Origin: Paenibacillus terricola
Lineage (GTDB): Bacteria; Bacillota; Bacilli; Paenibacillales; Paenibacillaceae
Length of the DNA: 64,000 nt
Reading direction: 5' to 3'
Assembly (NCBI RefSeq): GCF_014779765.1
Contig: NZ_JACXZA010000002.1
Location: 1,018,469 to 1,082,468, forward strand
Shown: positions 27,363 through 36,053 of the stretch, one piece after another
Numbering within the stretch: position 1 is the first letter of the stretch
How the letters are laid out: every line of letters starts with the position of its first letter
Made by a program: the position numbers and the translations under genes
The notes under the pieces: model-generated
Databases searched by the model: none
The model's input: the letters and a program-made list of their open reading frames with translations, nothing else
Told to the model about the DNA's origin: nothing

Positions 27363-28712
27363 TTACTGCTTAAACCATGTATTCTCGCTCCAAGCCTTTT
27401 GCAGCGCTGCCGCAAACTGATCGGCAGCGTATTCGCCTGTCAGCAAATTCGCTCCTTGAGTAGCCAGCTCTGCCGAGGTTTTCGCATCCAACGAGTTTAA
27501 TGCAAGAGAAGGGATTTTCGTAGGAATCGGATTATACCAATCAATGAACTTCTTCATGAGCGGAGACGGCTCCGGCAAATTCGCGCCCGTCTTCAATGAC
27601 ACTGGCGCACCATTGGATTGGAAGTATTCGGCATCCATCGTAGCCAAGAATTCGGCCAGCTTGACTGCTTCGTCCGGATGCTTTGTCTTCGCGCTAACCG
27701 CGTATCCGTTCAGAGGAGAACCCCAGAACTGTACGTATTTGGTCGGGTCGTATTTGTCGCTTGCGCTTGGGAACGGGAAGAAATCGACCGTATCGTCCTT
27801 TGCCAGATTAGGCAATTCCCACGTAAACATCATCAACATGGCCGCTTTCTTCGATGTAAACATTTCCATCGCCGGACCGTAATCCAGATTGGCGATCCCT
27901 TTCGGGAAGAAGCCTGCTTTGACCAATTGAACAATGCGGTCCACCCCTGCCTTGACCGAAGGATTGTTGAAATCCGTTTTATTGGCAACAAGGTCCTGCA
28001 TTGCTTGCGGGTCGCCGATTTGAATCATCTGTTGAAGCATGTAAAGCTGAGGCCCCCATCCATCCTTACCAGGCGTAACGGCTGGCACGATGTCCTTGCT
28101 CGTCAGCTTCTTCGTTGCATCAAGCAATTCGTCGAACGTCTTCGGAACTTGCACGCCGGCTTGCTCGAACATATCCTTATGATAGAAAATGACAGGCGTG
28201 AAATACGTATCCGATCCGGATGACAAGCTATAGATCTTGCCGTCGACATGCTTCAGCGCATCAGGGACATCGTATTTATTCAGAAATCCATCCTTGGTGA
28301 TGTATGACGTCAAATCCAGAATGCTGCCCGTGCTCTTCAAAGGAATAAAGAAACCTGCATCATCCCAGAATACGTCGGGCATATCGCCGGAAGCATTGTA
28401 CGTTTTCAATTTGTTCGCCATATCTTCGCCGCCGCCGCCCGGCTCGAACTCGATTTCTACATTAGGGAACTCTTTGGCAACGTTAGGTTTGATGTACTTT
28501 TCCATGATGTTATTGCGATTCTCGTCGGTCGTGATCGTTACCACTCTCAGTTTAATTTTCTCCCCATTGTCTTTGTTGCCTGCGGTCTGCCCCGCTGGGG
28601 AATCCGATTGGCCTGAAGACTGAGTATCGTCCTTCGAACTGCTGCAAGCCGTTACCGAAACAAGCATCGCAGAAAGAAGAAGAACGCTCAGCATCTTCGT
28701 TTTCTTACTCAT
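27363..28712 (-). CDS. Extracellular sugar-binding lipoprotein of an ABC transporter
   Basis: About 449 residues. The N-terminus MSKKTKMLSVLLLSAMLVSVTAC is a lipoprotein signal with the lipidated Cys at about residue 23, followed by a Ser/Gln/Asp linker. The body has the family-1 solute-binding pattern (VEIEFEPGGGGEDMANKL, SGDMPDVFWDD, YSLSSGSDTYFTPVIFYHKDMFEQAG, TFDELLDATKKL). It would deliver an oligosaccharide to the two downstream permeases. The start at 28712 is chosen for AGGAGGT at 6 bases. A cre-like site lies about 60 bases upstream. Confidence 0.93.
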   Translation of the reverse strand: MSKKTKMLSVLLLSAMLVSVTACSSSKDDTQSSGQSDSPAGQTAGNKDNGEKIKLRVVTITTDENRNNIMEKYIKPNVAKEFPNVEIEFEPGGGGEDMANKLKTYNASGDMPDVFWDDAGFFIPLKSTGSILDLTSYITKDGFLNKYDVPDALKHVDGKIYSLSSGSDTYFTPVIFYHKDMFEQAGVQVPKTFDELLDATKKLTSKDIVPAVTPGKDGWGPQLYMLQQMIQIGDPQAMQDLVANKTDFNNPSVKAGVDRIVQLVKAGFFPKGIANLDYGPAMEMFTSKKAAMLMMFTWELPNLAKDDTVDFFPFPSASDKYDPTKYVQFWGSPLNGYAVSAKTKHPDEAVKLAEFLATMDAEYFQSNGAPVSLKTGANLPEPSPLMKKFIDWYNPIPTKIPSLALNSLDAKTSAELATQGANLLTGEYAADQFAAALQKAWSENTWFKQ

Positions 28713-28770
28713 GTTCTGACCTCCTATTTCGTTCATCCACTTTTTTGGGGATCGCTTATTCTAGTCGGTC

Positions 28771-28786
28771 ATGTAAGCGTTATCAA
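28771..28786 (-). promoter_or_regulatory. cre-like CcpA site upstream of the binding-protein gene
   Basis: The minus strand reads TTGATAACGCTTACAT, which matches the cre consensus TGWAANCGNTNWCA with one mismatch. This suggests glucose repression of the transporter/beta-helix operon in addition to YesN-type control. Confidence 0.6.
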
Positions 28787-28866
28787 TCGATCCTGCTTTA
28801 AATTGTACGGATTTCGCCCTTTGGATGGCAGAGAATATTCTCGGGCCGATAGCAATATTGTCAGCT

Positions 28867-30477
28867 CTATTGGATGTGGTTGATGTACTTGCTGGGTGTA
28901 ATCCCTATATATTTTTTGAAACATTTGCTGAAATAATTGGCATCCGCGTAACCGACCTGACTAGCGACATATTGTACGACTTTCACGCCTTGGTCGAACA
29001 GCTCCTTCGCTTTGGCGATGCGCAGTTCGGTCAAATAATCGTTGATCGTGATCGAGGTTTCCTTTTTAAACACATAGCACAGGTGATTGTAGTTCATATG
29101 CACGCTCTTCGCCATTTCTTCGATCCTCAACTCCTCGTTGCCGTAGTGATTCAGAATATACGATTTCACCTCTTCAACGATTTTGACCGCTCTCGTTTGC
29201 TTCCCCTCATGGACATGAGCCATAACGTTTAGAATCAAGTTGCGAATCCAGCTTTCCAGCTGGCTGAAGGCATTCATCTCTTGGAAGGTTTGCAAAATGT
29301 CCGATCGAATCGCATCCTGATAGATCTGATCCGTTTGAGACATTTCATCGAGAAATTCCAAGCAAGTGGATACCATCTCTAGCCCGGAAACAAGCAACAT
29401 CTCCATGGAAGCTTTCTTGGCGAGCGCATCCTGGAAAAAGTCTGTAATCCATGTCTCCGTCTCGGATTGATTGCCAATCCGCAAACACATTAATAGGCTG
29501 CTTCTCCTCTCGATGGAAAACAAGCTGGCTTTCATCCCCGATTGCGTTAGTCTCGAATGAACGATCACTTGATTGCCGCCTCCTATAAAACGGTGTTTCA
29601 AAGCGTAAAGCGCTTCTTTGTACGAGATGGCGATCGACTCCATGCCCAAGTACCCATTGCCAACGCCGATCGTAACCGTGCAGGGCAAATTCGTCTGAAC
29701 CGATGTTCGAACCGTTTCACAAATCGTCTCCATTTGTTCGAAGGAATCCGATGCGGAACCTATAATCATCACAAAACGCCCATCCGGATCATAACAACTG
29801 GCACTGGAATAGAGGCTCGGAATCATTGGTTGGACGATATCCTGAACGGCGTGCTTGTAGACCTGCTTGTTGTTCTCTCCGGATACGAAATTAGTGATCG
29901 GATCAATGTCGATTACGATTACCCGATAACAGGGACCATACAATTCAATGCCCCAATCATGCAGTCGTTCCATGAAGGATGAGGAGTCAATGGCGGTACC
30001 ATGGCCTTGCAGCCATTCGTGCAGCAATCGATCCTTCAAAACAGGCACATTCTCTATGGCCTGCTGCTGCAAGCGAAGCAGCTCGAGTCTCTCGGCCCGT
30101 TCCTTCTCGATCAGATGCTTGATGTCAAGCAATGATCCTCTAAGCTCCTCCTCATCAATCGGTTTAAGCACGTAATTAAACACGCCGAGCTGTACGGCTT
30201 GTTTGGCATAGGCGAATTCGCTCTGCCCCGTCAGTACGATAAATCTCGTGCTCAGCCCGCTTCGATTGACATGCTGTATAAACGCCAAACCGTCCATAAT
30301 AGGCATGTTGATATCAACCAAGACGACATCCGGCGATAATTGGGTCATTAGGGCAAGCGCTTCTTCCCCGTTCTTGGCCTCGCCAGCGATCTCATAACCC
30401 AGTTCCCCCCAAGGCAGCGAGATTTTCAACGCTTGTCTGAAGTAGTATTCATCATCGACGATCATCACCTTGTACAT
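28867..30477 (-). CDS. AraC-family two-component response regulator (YesN type)
   Basis: About 536 residues. An N-terminal receiver domain (MYKVMIVDDEYYFRQ with acidic pocket; phospho-acceptor Asp in VVLVDINMPIMDG near residue 55) and a long middle region of about 250 residues precede a C-terminal AraC-type double helix-turn-helix (LRIEEMAKSVHMNYNHLCYVFK and VASQVGYADANYFSKCFKK). It should activate the adjacent transporter/beta-helix genes on signal. The ATG at 30477 with AGGAGGGATAAA upstream is chosen over a far upstream frame start; it begins 1 base after the kinase stop codon, indicating coupled translation. Confidence 0.94.
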   Translation of the reverse strand: MYKVMIVDDEYYFRQALKISLPWGELGYEIAGEAKNGEEALALMTQLSPDVVLVDINMPIMDGLAFIQHVNRSGLSTRFIVLTGQSEFAYAKQAVQLGVFNYVLKPIDEEELRGSLLDIKHLIEKERAERLELLRLQQQAIENVPVLKDRLLHEWLQGHGTAIDSSSFMERLHDWGIELYGPCYRVIVIDIDPITNFVSGENNKQVYKHAVQDIVQPMIPSLYSSASCYDPDGRFVMIIGSASDSFEQMETICETVRTSVQTNLPCTVTIGVGNGYLGMESIAISYKEALYALKHRFIGGGNQVIVHSRLTQSGMKASLFSIERRSSLLMCLRIGNQSETETWITDFFQDALAKKASMEMLLVSGLEMVSTCLEFLDEMSQTDQIYQDAIRSDILQTFQEMNAFSQLESWIRNLILNVMAHVHEGKQTRAVKIVEEVKSYILNHYGNEELRIEEMAKSVHMNYNHLCYVFKKETSITINDYLTELRIAKAKELFDQGVKVVQYVASQVGYADANYFSKCFKKYIGITPSKYINHIQ

Positions 30478-30478
30478 T

Positions 30479-32287
30479 TTATCCCTCCTGTGATGGCTTG
30501 AACGGCAAACGGATTGTAATTTGGGTATAAGTGCCGGGCTCACTCTCGACTTCCAAGCCATATCTGTCTCCGTACAGCATGCGAATGCGATTATGTACGC
30601 TTCTGGCACCAAAACTCACGTTTTCCCCAGTACCTTCGGCTTCCAATAACATGGTTGCGATTTGCGAATCGCTCATTCCCGCACCGTTATCGTAGATTTC
30701 GATGATCACATTCTCGCCGCAACGTCTTCCGGTAATCCGCAAGAAGCCCTTTTCCGTTTTCATCTTCAATCCGTGATAGATGGCGTTTTCTACGATCGGC
30801 TGCAGCGTCAATTTCGGAATCACGCATTTGTTGATTTCATCGTCGATGTGCATCGTATATTCCATATACTCCACGTATCGCAGCTGCTGGATTTCCAAGT
30901 AGCTTTCCGTCAATCGAAATTCTTCTTCTATCGATATGATATCGTTGCCTTTGCTTAACGAAATTTTATAGAAATCGGCCATATATTTCGCTGCGGCAAT
31001 GGCTTCCTTCTGCATATTCAACTTGATCAGCGAGATGATCGTTTCCACCGTGTTGTACAAGAAATGAGGCTTAACCTGGGATTGCAGCAGCTTGAATTTA
31101 ATTTCCGACTTCATTTTCTGTTCCTCTACGTTCTCAACCATAAACGCTTCTATTCGGTCCATCAAATTATTGAAGCCATCGCTTAAATAGCCGATCTCGT
31201 CCGTTGATTGGTACGAGCTTCTAACGTCCAACTTGCCGTTGCGAATCTCCCTCATCGTTTTGGAGAGTCGGAATATGGGCCTTGTGATGGAACGAGACAG
31301 CGAGAACGAGACCATTAATGCGAGCAGCAAGCAAGTAACGCCGGTGAGCATAATCAATTTATTAATTTCTTTGCGCTCCACCGTGATTTCATCCAACGGT
31401 ACAGCACTTACAATCGACCATTGCAGAGGCTCAAAACGACGAATGGATACCAGCATCCGTTCTTTCCCCACGCTTGTGACAAGGCTGGCATCGCTATTCG
31501 AAACGGGAAGCGAGATCGAGGTGACTTCGTGAAAGTCGCGATACAAGAGCGCTTTATTTTGACTGGAGATGATTTCTCCGTTGCGATCGAGAATGTAGAA
31601 CTCGCCGCCCTTGTAGTTTGGATTTTTTTCGTAGATGGAGGAGATTACCGTTTCTTTGATATATAAAGCAACCAAACCAATGACTTTGCCAGTATCTTTG
31701 TGAATGACAGTCTTAGATACGGCAAAAACGTTATCGTCGCCTGCATAGCGGAACTTAAATTTGATCAGCCCCGTCCAGACTGGCATATTAGAATGGTCTC
31801 CTTTGCTGGGATTCGTCCCAAATATGCTGGCTGCAGATTCGTTGTCTGCATATCCTACATCGACCCATTGTCGGTTGGCGGTGAGGATGCTTGCCGCTTT
31901 AATATTCGTATTAGGCTCCACAATGTTGCTGATGACTTCAGAGAGCGTCTTCTTCATCGATAGGTTATCTAGTCCCTTATCCGACCCAGATTGGGATATG
32001 GCTTTATTGACCAATAGATCATTGTACAGCTCATTCTGCAGTCGGAAATCCGTCGCCAAAATTTTCGAATAATCTTCTACCGTCGAAATTAAAGTCTGCA
32101 GATTATTATCAATGAGAATAAGCTCCCGCAACGAATCATTGACCGCCTTCTCCCTAATTACTTTCTGTGAAACAACGTTGGCGAAAAACGCAAGTATCGA
32201 AATCGAAATGATAATGATGAACACATTCGAAGTGAATATTTTATTTTTAATAGAGATCCCTCGGAGATACACTGAAAGCCTTTTCAT
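30479..32287 (-). CDS. Membrane sensor histidine kinase (YesM type)
   Basis: About 602 residues. A first transmembrane helix (IIIISISILAFFANV), an extracellular sensor of about 260 residues (dCache-like, with FYILDRNGEIISS), a second helix (LIMLTGVTCLLLALMVSFSL), then HAMP (SKTMREIRNGKLDVRS). The His_kinase box is QSQVKPHFLYNTVETI, and the ATPase domain has LTLQPIVENAIYHGL and EIYDNGAGMS. This architecture senses extracellular sugars or binding proteins and phosphorylates the partner regulator. The ATG at 32287 is preceded by GGGAGG. Partner: the regulator at 28867-30477. Confidence 0.94.
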   Translation of the reverse strand: MKRLSVYLRGISIKNKIFTSNVFIIIISISILAFFANVVSQKVIREKAVNDSLRELILIDNNLQTLISTVEDYSKILATDFRLQNELYNDLLVNKAISQSGSDKGLDNLSMKKTLSEVISNIVEPNTNIKAASILTANRQWVDVGYADNESAASIFGTNPSKGDHSNMPVWTGLIKFKFRYAGDDNVFAVSKTVIHKDTGKVIGLVALYIKETVISSIYEKNPNYKGGEFYILDRNGEIISSQNKALLYRDFHEVTSISLPVSNSDASLVTSVGKERMLVSIRRFEPLQWSIVSAVPLDEITVERKEINKLIMLTGVTCLLLALMVSFSLSRSITRPIFRLSKTMREIRNGKLDVRSSYQSTDEIGYLSDGFNNLMDRIEAFMVENVEEQKMKSEIKFKLLQSQVKPHFLYNTVETIISLIKLNMQKEAIAAAKYMADFYKISLSKGNDIISIEEEFRLTESYLEIQQLRYVEYMEYTMHIDDEINKCVIPKLTLQPIVENAIYHGLKMKTEKGFLRITGRRCGENVIIEIYDNGAGMSDSQIATMLLEAEGTGENVSFGARSVHNRIRMLYGDRYGLEVESEPGTYTQITIRLPFKPSQEG

Positions 32288-32363
32288 TTTATGAGCCTCC
32301 CAACCGATATCTATCATGGAAGAATAACGCGATAATCCAAGTCGATTAACCTCCCTTCAGCAC

Positions 32364-32399
32364 AAAGAGACTGCCGTACATATTCTCGGCAACCTCTTT
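32364..32399. terminator. Hairpin upstream of the kinase gene
   Basis: AAAGAG/CTCTTT and GCCG/CGGC pair around a loop. Together with the stronger stem at 32434-32466 it separates the sigma-factor operon from the kinase gene. Confidence 0.5.
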
Positions 32400-32433
32400 A
32401 ACTTCCTTTTGTTTAGTATAAAATGTCCGTTGA

Positions 32434-32466
32434 AAAACAGGCTGCCGTATATCGGCAGCCTGTTTT
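32434..32466 (-). terminator. Strong terminator between sigma-factor operon and kinase gene
   Basis: AAAACAGGCTGCCG and CGGCAGCCTGTTTT form a perfect 14-base stem with T residues on both sides; it should work in both directions. Confidence 0.88.
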
Positions 32467-32496
32467 CATTGCGTACTCGTTTTCCTTTGGTTCAAC

Positions 32497-32604
32497 CTAG
32501 CCATTGTGATCGTCATTTTCGTGTTCACGTTCCATTGCGATAGGCTTCCTTCTGTCGGCCTTCGCAGGTGTTAGCCGTAACCGTCGTTCTTTCTGCAGGA
32601 ACAA
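32497..32604 (-). CDS. Possible 35-residue basic peptide gene
   Basis: Downstream of the DUF3600 gene a minus-strand frame starting at TTG 32604 encodes a very basic peptide beginning MFLQKERRLRLTPAKADRR and ending in an acidic EREHENDDHNG tail. AAAGG lies about 12 bases upstream. The frame is open a little further back (VERDEIP) to a stop at about 32637. I do not recognise it; the regular charge pattern suggests it may be real. Confidence 0.3.
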   Translation of the reverse strand: MFLQKERRLRLTPAKADRRKPIAMEREHENDDHNG

Positions 32605-32644
32605 GGGTATCTCATCCCTTTCGACGAGTCCCTACTTCATTGTT

Positions 32645-33151
32645 TTACGACCTAGCGTTACCGTCTATCTTCTTGAAGTACGGGGCTAGCTTAGCGGTGA
32701 TCTGCACCCACTGCTTCTGTTCTTCGTCGGTTAGCTTCTCTTCATGACTGACCCCATTGTCATCGGTGATCTTCAGTTTCAGTTGCATCAACTGCTTGGT
32801 CAGTTCCATATACGCCTTGAATTCGTCTTCCGTTAGCTTGCCTTTTGCCGCTTGTAGTAATCCCTCAATCTCTTGATAATCTTCCTGCGTTCCCCCGTGT
32901 TGTTCGATAGTCGAGGAAGAACCGAATATCTCATCGGCTAGATTATAAGAAGAAGCAAAAACGGCGGAAGGAATAAGGATAGCTGCTGCAACAATGCCTG
33001 CGAGCATACGTTTTTTCATGCGAGATCTACCTCTCTTTTCTTTTACATAGTGTAGATAGGTCTGTCGGACGTGTCCGTACAACTCTGGTGGGCAATCCAT
33101 TGAGTCTGCCGCCTGGCGAAGCTCTTCGCGCAACTCCTTGTCAATTGACAT
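32645..33151 (-). CDS. DUF3600-like membrane protein, putative anti-sigma factor
   Basis: About 168 residues. A cytoplasmic N-terminus of about 45 residues (SIDKELREELRQAADSMDCP) is followed by one transmembrane helix (MLAGIVAAAILIPSAVFASS) and an extracytoplasmic helical domain (YNLADEIFGSSS; KLTEDEFKAYMELTKQL). Similar proteins sit next to ECF sigma factors in Bacillus and are thought to control them. The start at 33151 has GGAGGAG at 6 bases. It overlaps the sigma-factor gene by 11 bases, indicating translational coupling. Confidence 0.8.
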   Translation of the reverse strand: MSIDKELREELRQAADSMDCPPELYGHVRQTYLHYVKEKRGRSRMKKRMLAGIVAAAILIPSAVFASSYNLADEIFGSSSTIEQHGGTQEDYQEIEGLLQAAKGKLTEDEFKAYMELTKQLMQLKLKITDDNGVSHEEKLTDEEQKQWVQITAKLAPYFKKIDGNARS

Positions 33152-33704
33152 ACACATCTCCTCCCGTCATTTGGAATTGTTTGCGGAGTTCTTTCAGCGC
33201 CAGGTGATGCCTGGATTTCACTGTGCCTACGGGGATCTGCAGAATGTCTGCGATTTCTTCCAAAGCATAGTCATGGTAATAGCGAAGGATGACGACAACG
33301 CGCAGTTTGTACGACAACTGACGAACACGGTCGAACAGGTCATGCTGCATCTCGGAATGCAGGACAGCTTTGTCCGTCCAATCGAACTGTTCGCGAGTCA
33401 TCTGGCGGTTTCGTTCAAAGAGACGAATTCGCCGCCAGGCCTTTCTTTTCCAATCCTGAACCTGGCGTACGATAATACCGTGCAGCCAATACCGGAACGG
33501 CCGATGGGAGTCGTACGTGTGAAAAGAGCTCCACATGCGCAGGTAAACTTCATTCACGATATCCTCAATGTCCGGTTTGTTGTAGACGAGAAATGCAACC
33601 GTCCGATAGACGTCTTGGTGAGTCGCCTTATAGACAAGTTGAAAGGCTGATTCGTCGCCCAACGTTGCTTGTTCAAGCCATGGCAGTAACTCTTTATCAT
33701 TCAT
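33141..33704 (-). CDS. ECF-type RNA polymerase sigma factor
   Basis: 187 residues with sigma region 2 (AFQLVYKATHQDVYRTVAFLVYNKPDIEDIVNEVYLRMW) and region 4 (LSYKLRVVVILRYYHDYALEEIADILQIPVGTVKSRHHLALKEL). It would direct RNA polymerase to a small regulon, probably for envelope stress, under control of the DUF3600 protein encoded just downstream. The specific subfamily is not clear by eye. A candidate self-regulated promoter lies at 33737-33764. Confidence 0.92.
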   Translation of the reverse strand: MNDKELLPWLEQATLGDESAFQLVYKATHQDVYRTVAFLVYNKPDIEDIVNEVYLRMWSSFHTYDSHRPFRYWLHGIIVRQVQDWKRKAWRRIRLFERNRQMTREQFDWTDKAVLHSEMQHDLFDRVRQLSYKLRVVVILRYYHDYALEEIADILQIPVGTVKSRHHLALKELRKQFQMTGGDVYVN

Positions 33705-33729
33705 GGGGGGCCCCTCCCTGACGTGTTAC

Positions 33730-33773
33730 AACCCTTAATTCGCTCCCACGACAAAAAAGGTTCAGTAAGGGTT
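33730..33773 (-). promoter_or_regulatory. Candidate ECF-dependent promoter within an inverted repeat
   Basis: On the minus strand TGAACC (-35-like) and CGAATT (-10-like) are spaced 16 bases, as in many ECF promoters, and lie 33 bases upstream of the sigma gene. The pair is framed by AACCCTTA and TAAGGGTT, inverted copies 28 bases apart. Confidence 0.4.
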
Positions 33774-33940
33774 ACCAATTAATAGAGCGATCTAACCGCC
33801 AACTAGCTAGGAATCATACTGTCTTATTCAAATGAATAAAATTCGGTTGACAAACAAGCCGTAATAATTAAATAGTAACCCAATATATGTATGTAATAAA
33901 ATTCACAAAATAAAAACTAACCGAATGCTCGATGTGGATC

Positions 33941-34711
33941 TCATATTATTGAAAGTGCTGCTCTAAAACCAAGATCGTCGATTTTGAAATCAGGCATGCT
34001 TTTCCGTCTAACCGTAGAGCCGCAGTTGTTTGCGACTTCGGCCCAGCTGCCTCCCCGAAAAACCCGATAGTCCCCGTATCGCTGAGTATCGTATAGATCC
34101 CAGCACCATTCCCAAACATTTCCGATCATATCGTAAAGCCCCCATGGATTAGGAAGCAGCTGTCCGACTGATTGAGCAGATCCATTGGCGTTTTCTTGAT
34201 ACCAAGCAATCCTCTCTATGTTCGCATACCGATATCCCTTGGTGCCCGCTTTGCACGCATACTGCCATTCAGCATCAGTTAGCAGTCGGAAGCCATTGGC
34301 TTTGTTGTTATATATCGTATTAACACATTCATCAGTGATTGTGTAGCACTCCGTCCTGCCCGATAGTCTGGACAATTCGTTACAGAAGACAATTGAATCT
34401 AACCACGAAACTTCTGTAATCGGCAGGTTACTCCTAGTCGACTCTAATGCTTCTCCATGCATGACTCCATGATACAAATGCTGCGTCACCGGATATTTCA
34501 TGACATGGAGAGGTTCGATCGTTTCACTCCACGTTATAACCTTTCTATCGCTCCCTTTACCAGGGTCTGATAACGTGTAATTCGAGCTAAGCCATTTATT
34601 CTCATTAACATAATCGCGTAATTCAACGGTTCCGCCTTCAATTGGTATCATTAACTCCATTAGGCTTTCTAGAAAACGAGCCTTCTCACTTTCGTCCTTT
34701 CCGATTGTCAT
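33941..34711 (-). CDS. SUMF1/formylglycine-generating-enzyme-like protein
   Basis: 256 residues with the SUMF1 fold signature: PVTQHLYHGVMHG, PITEVSWLDSIVFCNELS, FRLLTDAEWQYACKAG, NPWGLYDMIGNVWEWCWD and YRVFRGGSW. Classical formylglycine enzymes activate sulfatases through a copper-binding cysteine pair; those cysteines are not evident near the C-terminus here (CGSTVRRKSM keeps one), so another role is possible. No sulfatase gene is nearby. It lies 19 bases from a lipoprotein gene and is probably co-transcribed with it. Confidence 0.85.
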   Translation of the reverse strand: MTIGKDESEKARFLESLMELMIPIEGGTVELRDYVNENKWLSSNYTLSDPGKGSDRKVITWSETIEPLHVMKYPVTQHLYHGVMHGEALESTRSNLPITEVSWLDSIVFCNELSRLSGRTECYTITDECVNTIYNNKANGFRLLTDAEWQYACKAGTKGYRYANIERIAWYQENANGSAQSVGQLLPNPWGLYDMIGNVWEWCWDLYDTQRYGDYRVFRGGSWAEVANNCGSTVRRKSMPDFKIDDLGFRAALSII

Positions 34712-34729
34712 TCGGACCCCCCTATATCG

Positions 34730-35875
34730 TTACGACTCATCTATTTCCGAGACTTGCACTGACGGGACAAGTAGTTCGGAGAACCTTAAAACGTCCGGCA
34801 TACGGGATGTATTGTCCTCACTAGCGTTCGCTGAATCTCGATCGCCCGCGAACACGAGAGTACCATCACTCTTCAGTCCAATTGCATATGAGGTCGAGGC
34901 ATCGATCTCCACAATATCACGCCAATTGTTTATGCTGCCTATTTCATGTAGTTTGTTGCCTGTGACGACGACGGTGCCATCACGTTTCAATCCGATCGTA
35001 TAATACCAATCTGCAGCGACTGCGATGATATCTTTCCATTCCTCGACGCGGCATTCTCCGAACTTATTTATTCCTGCAGCAACGACAGTGCCGTCCCGCT
35101 TCAAGCCAACAATATGGCTATCACTGGCGGAAATGGTCGCGATGTTCGTCCATTGTCTCGCTTCGTCCAGCGCCGCCTTCATTTCGAAAATCAAGTCGTC
35201 GCCTCCAGCGATAACTACAGTGCCATCTTCCTTCACCCCGGCGATATAGGAACGTGATTCCGCAATGGAGACGATCTTCTGCCAACTCTTGACGGCGTCT
35301 ACTTCATCGTTGGTCATGAGCGAGCTAGCTGCACGTACAGTGCCATCCTCGAACAATGCAACCGCGCTCTGCGGATAATGACCCTCGAATGTAGTCACGT
35401 GTCTCCATTCTTGTGTTTCCTTAATAGTCGGAATCATCGCCCAACACGAATTCGTCGTACAAGCTTCGAGCTCCGCAATATCGACAGGATTGGTCGTGAC
35501 AACAGTACCGAACTCATCAATGCCAGTCAAATATCCATCAGACGCAGAGAGAGACCTAATGGAACGCCAATCGTTCGTCCCTGTCGCATTTTCCATCGCA
35601 TCGATTTCCATGATCGTACCGTCACTCTTGATCGCTGCAATATTAGAATCGGCCGCTATCGTTTTCCCGTTCATAATATCGTACAACTGCGACCTAATGC
35701 TGACGCTATCTCTATAATTCCCGAGTTCGGATAATACGCCGACAGCTTGTGGGTAACTATGCTTCTCGATCAAGGCCAGCGCATCGCGATAAGCTTTCTC
35801 TTCCTTGTCTACTCCTCCACATCCAGCTATTATGACGAGTGTCATAAAGATGCCGATTCGCATGCTTCTAATCAC
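34730..35875 (-). CDS. Lipoprotein with RCC1-like beta-propeller repeats
   Basis: About 381 residues. The hydrophobic N-terminus ends in VIIAGC, a lipobox. A TPR-like segment follows (AYRDALALIEKHSYPQAVGVLSELGNYRDS), then at least six units of the form DGTVV..G..N..W..I..I.AS...I.GLK, an RCC1-like beta-propeller on the cell surface. The function is unknown. The start is GTG at 35875 with GGAG at 8 bases. It shares a transcription unit with the SUMF1-like gene. Confidence 0.8.
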   Translation of the reverse strand: MIRSMRIGIFMTLVIIAGCGGVDKEEKAYRDALALIEKHSYPQAVGVLSELGNYRDSVSIRSQLYDIMNGKTIAADSNIAAIKSDGTIMEIDAMENATGTNDWRSIRSLSASDGYLTGIDEFGTVVTTNPVDIAELEACTTNSCWAMIPTIKETQEWRHVTTFEGHYPQSAVALFEDGTVRAASSLMTNDEVDAVKSWQKIVSIAESRSYIAGVKEDGTVVIAGGDDLIFEMKAALDEARQWTNIATISASDSHIVGLKRDGTVVAAGINKFGECRVEEWKDIIAVAADWYYTIGLKRDGTVVVTGNKLHEIGSINNWRDIVEIDASTSYAIGLKSDGTLVFAGDRDSANASEDNTSRMPDVLRFSELLVPSVQVSEIDES

Positions 35876-36053
35876 GGGTCCATCTCCACTATTCAATTGG
35901 CATTCTATCAAAGAGTTGCCTAAAGTCAGTTTATTTCATGAGCCTTGCCTTTAATCAACAACTACCAATTCACCCTACCATTAACGCAAGAAGAACCGTA
36001 CACACATACCACTTCGGTTGGCTAATGCATACGGCAGACTATATCAACTCTCG

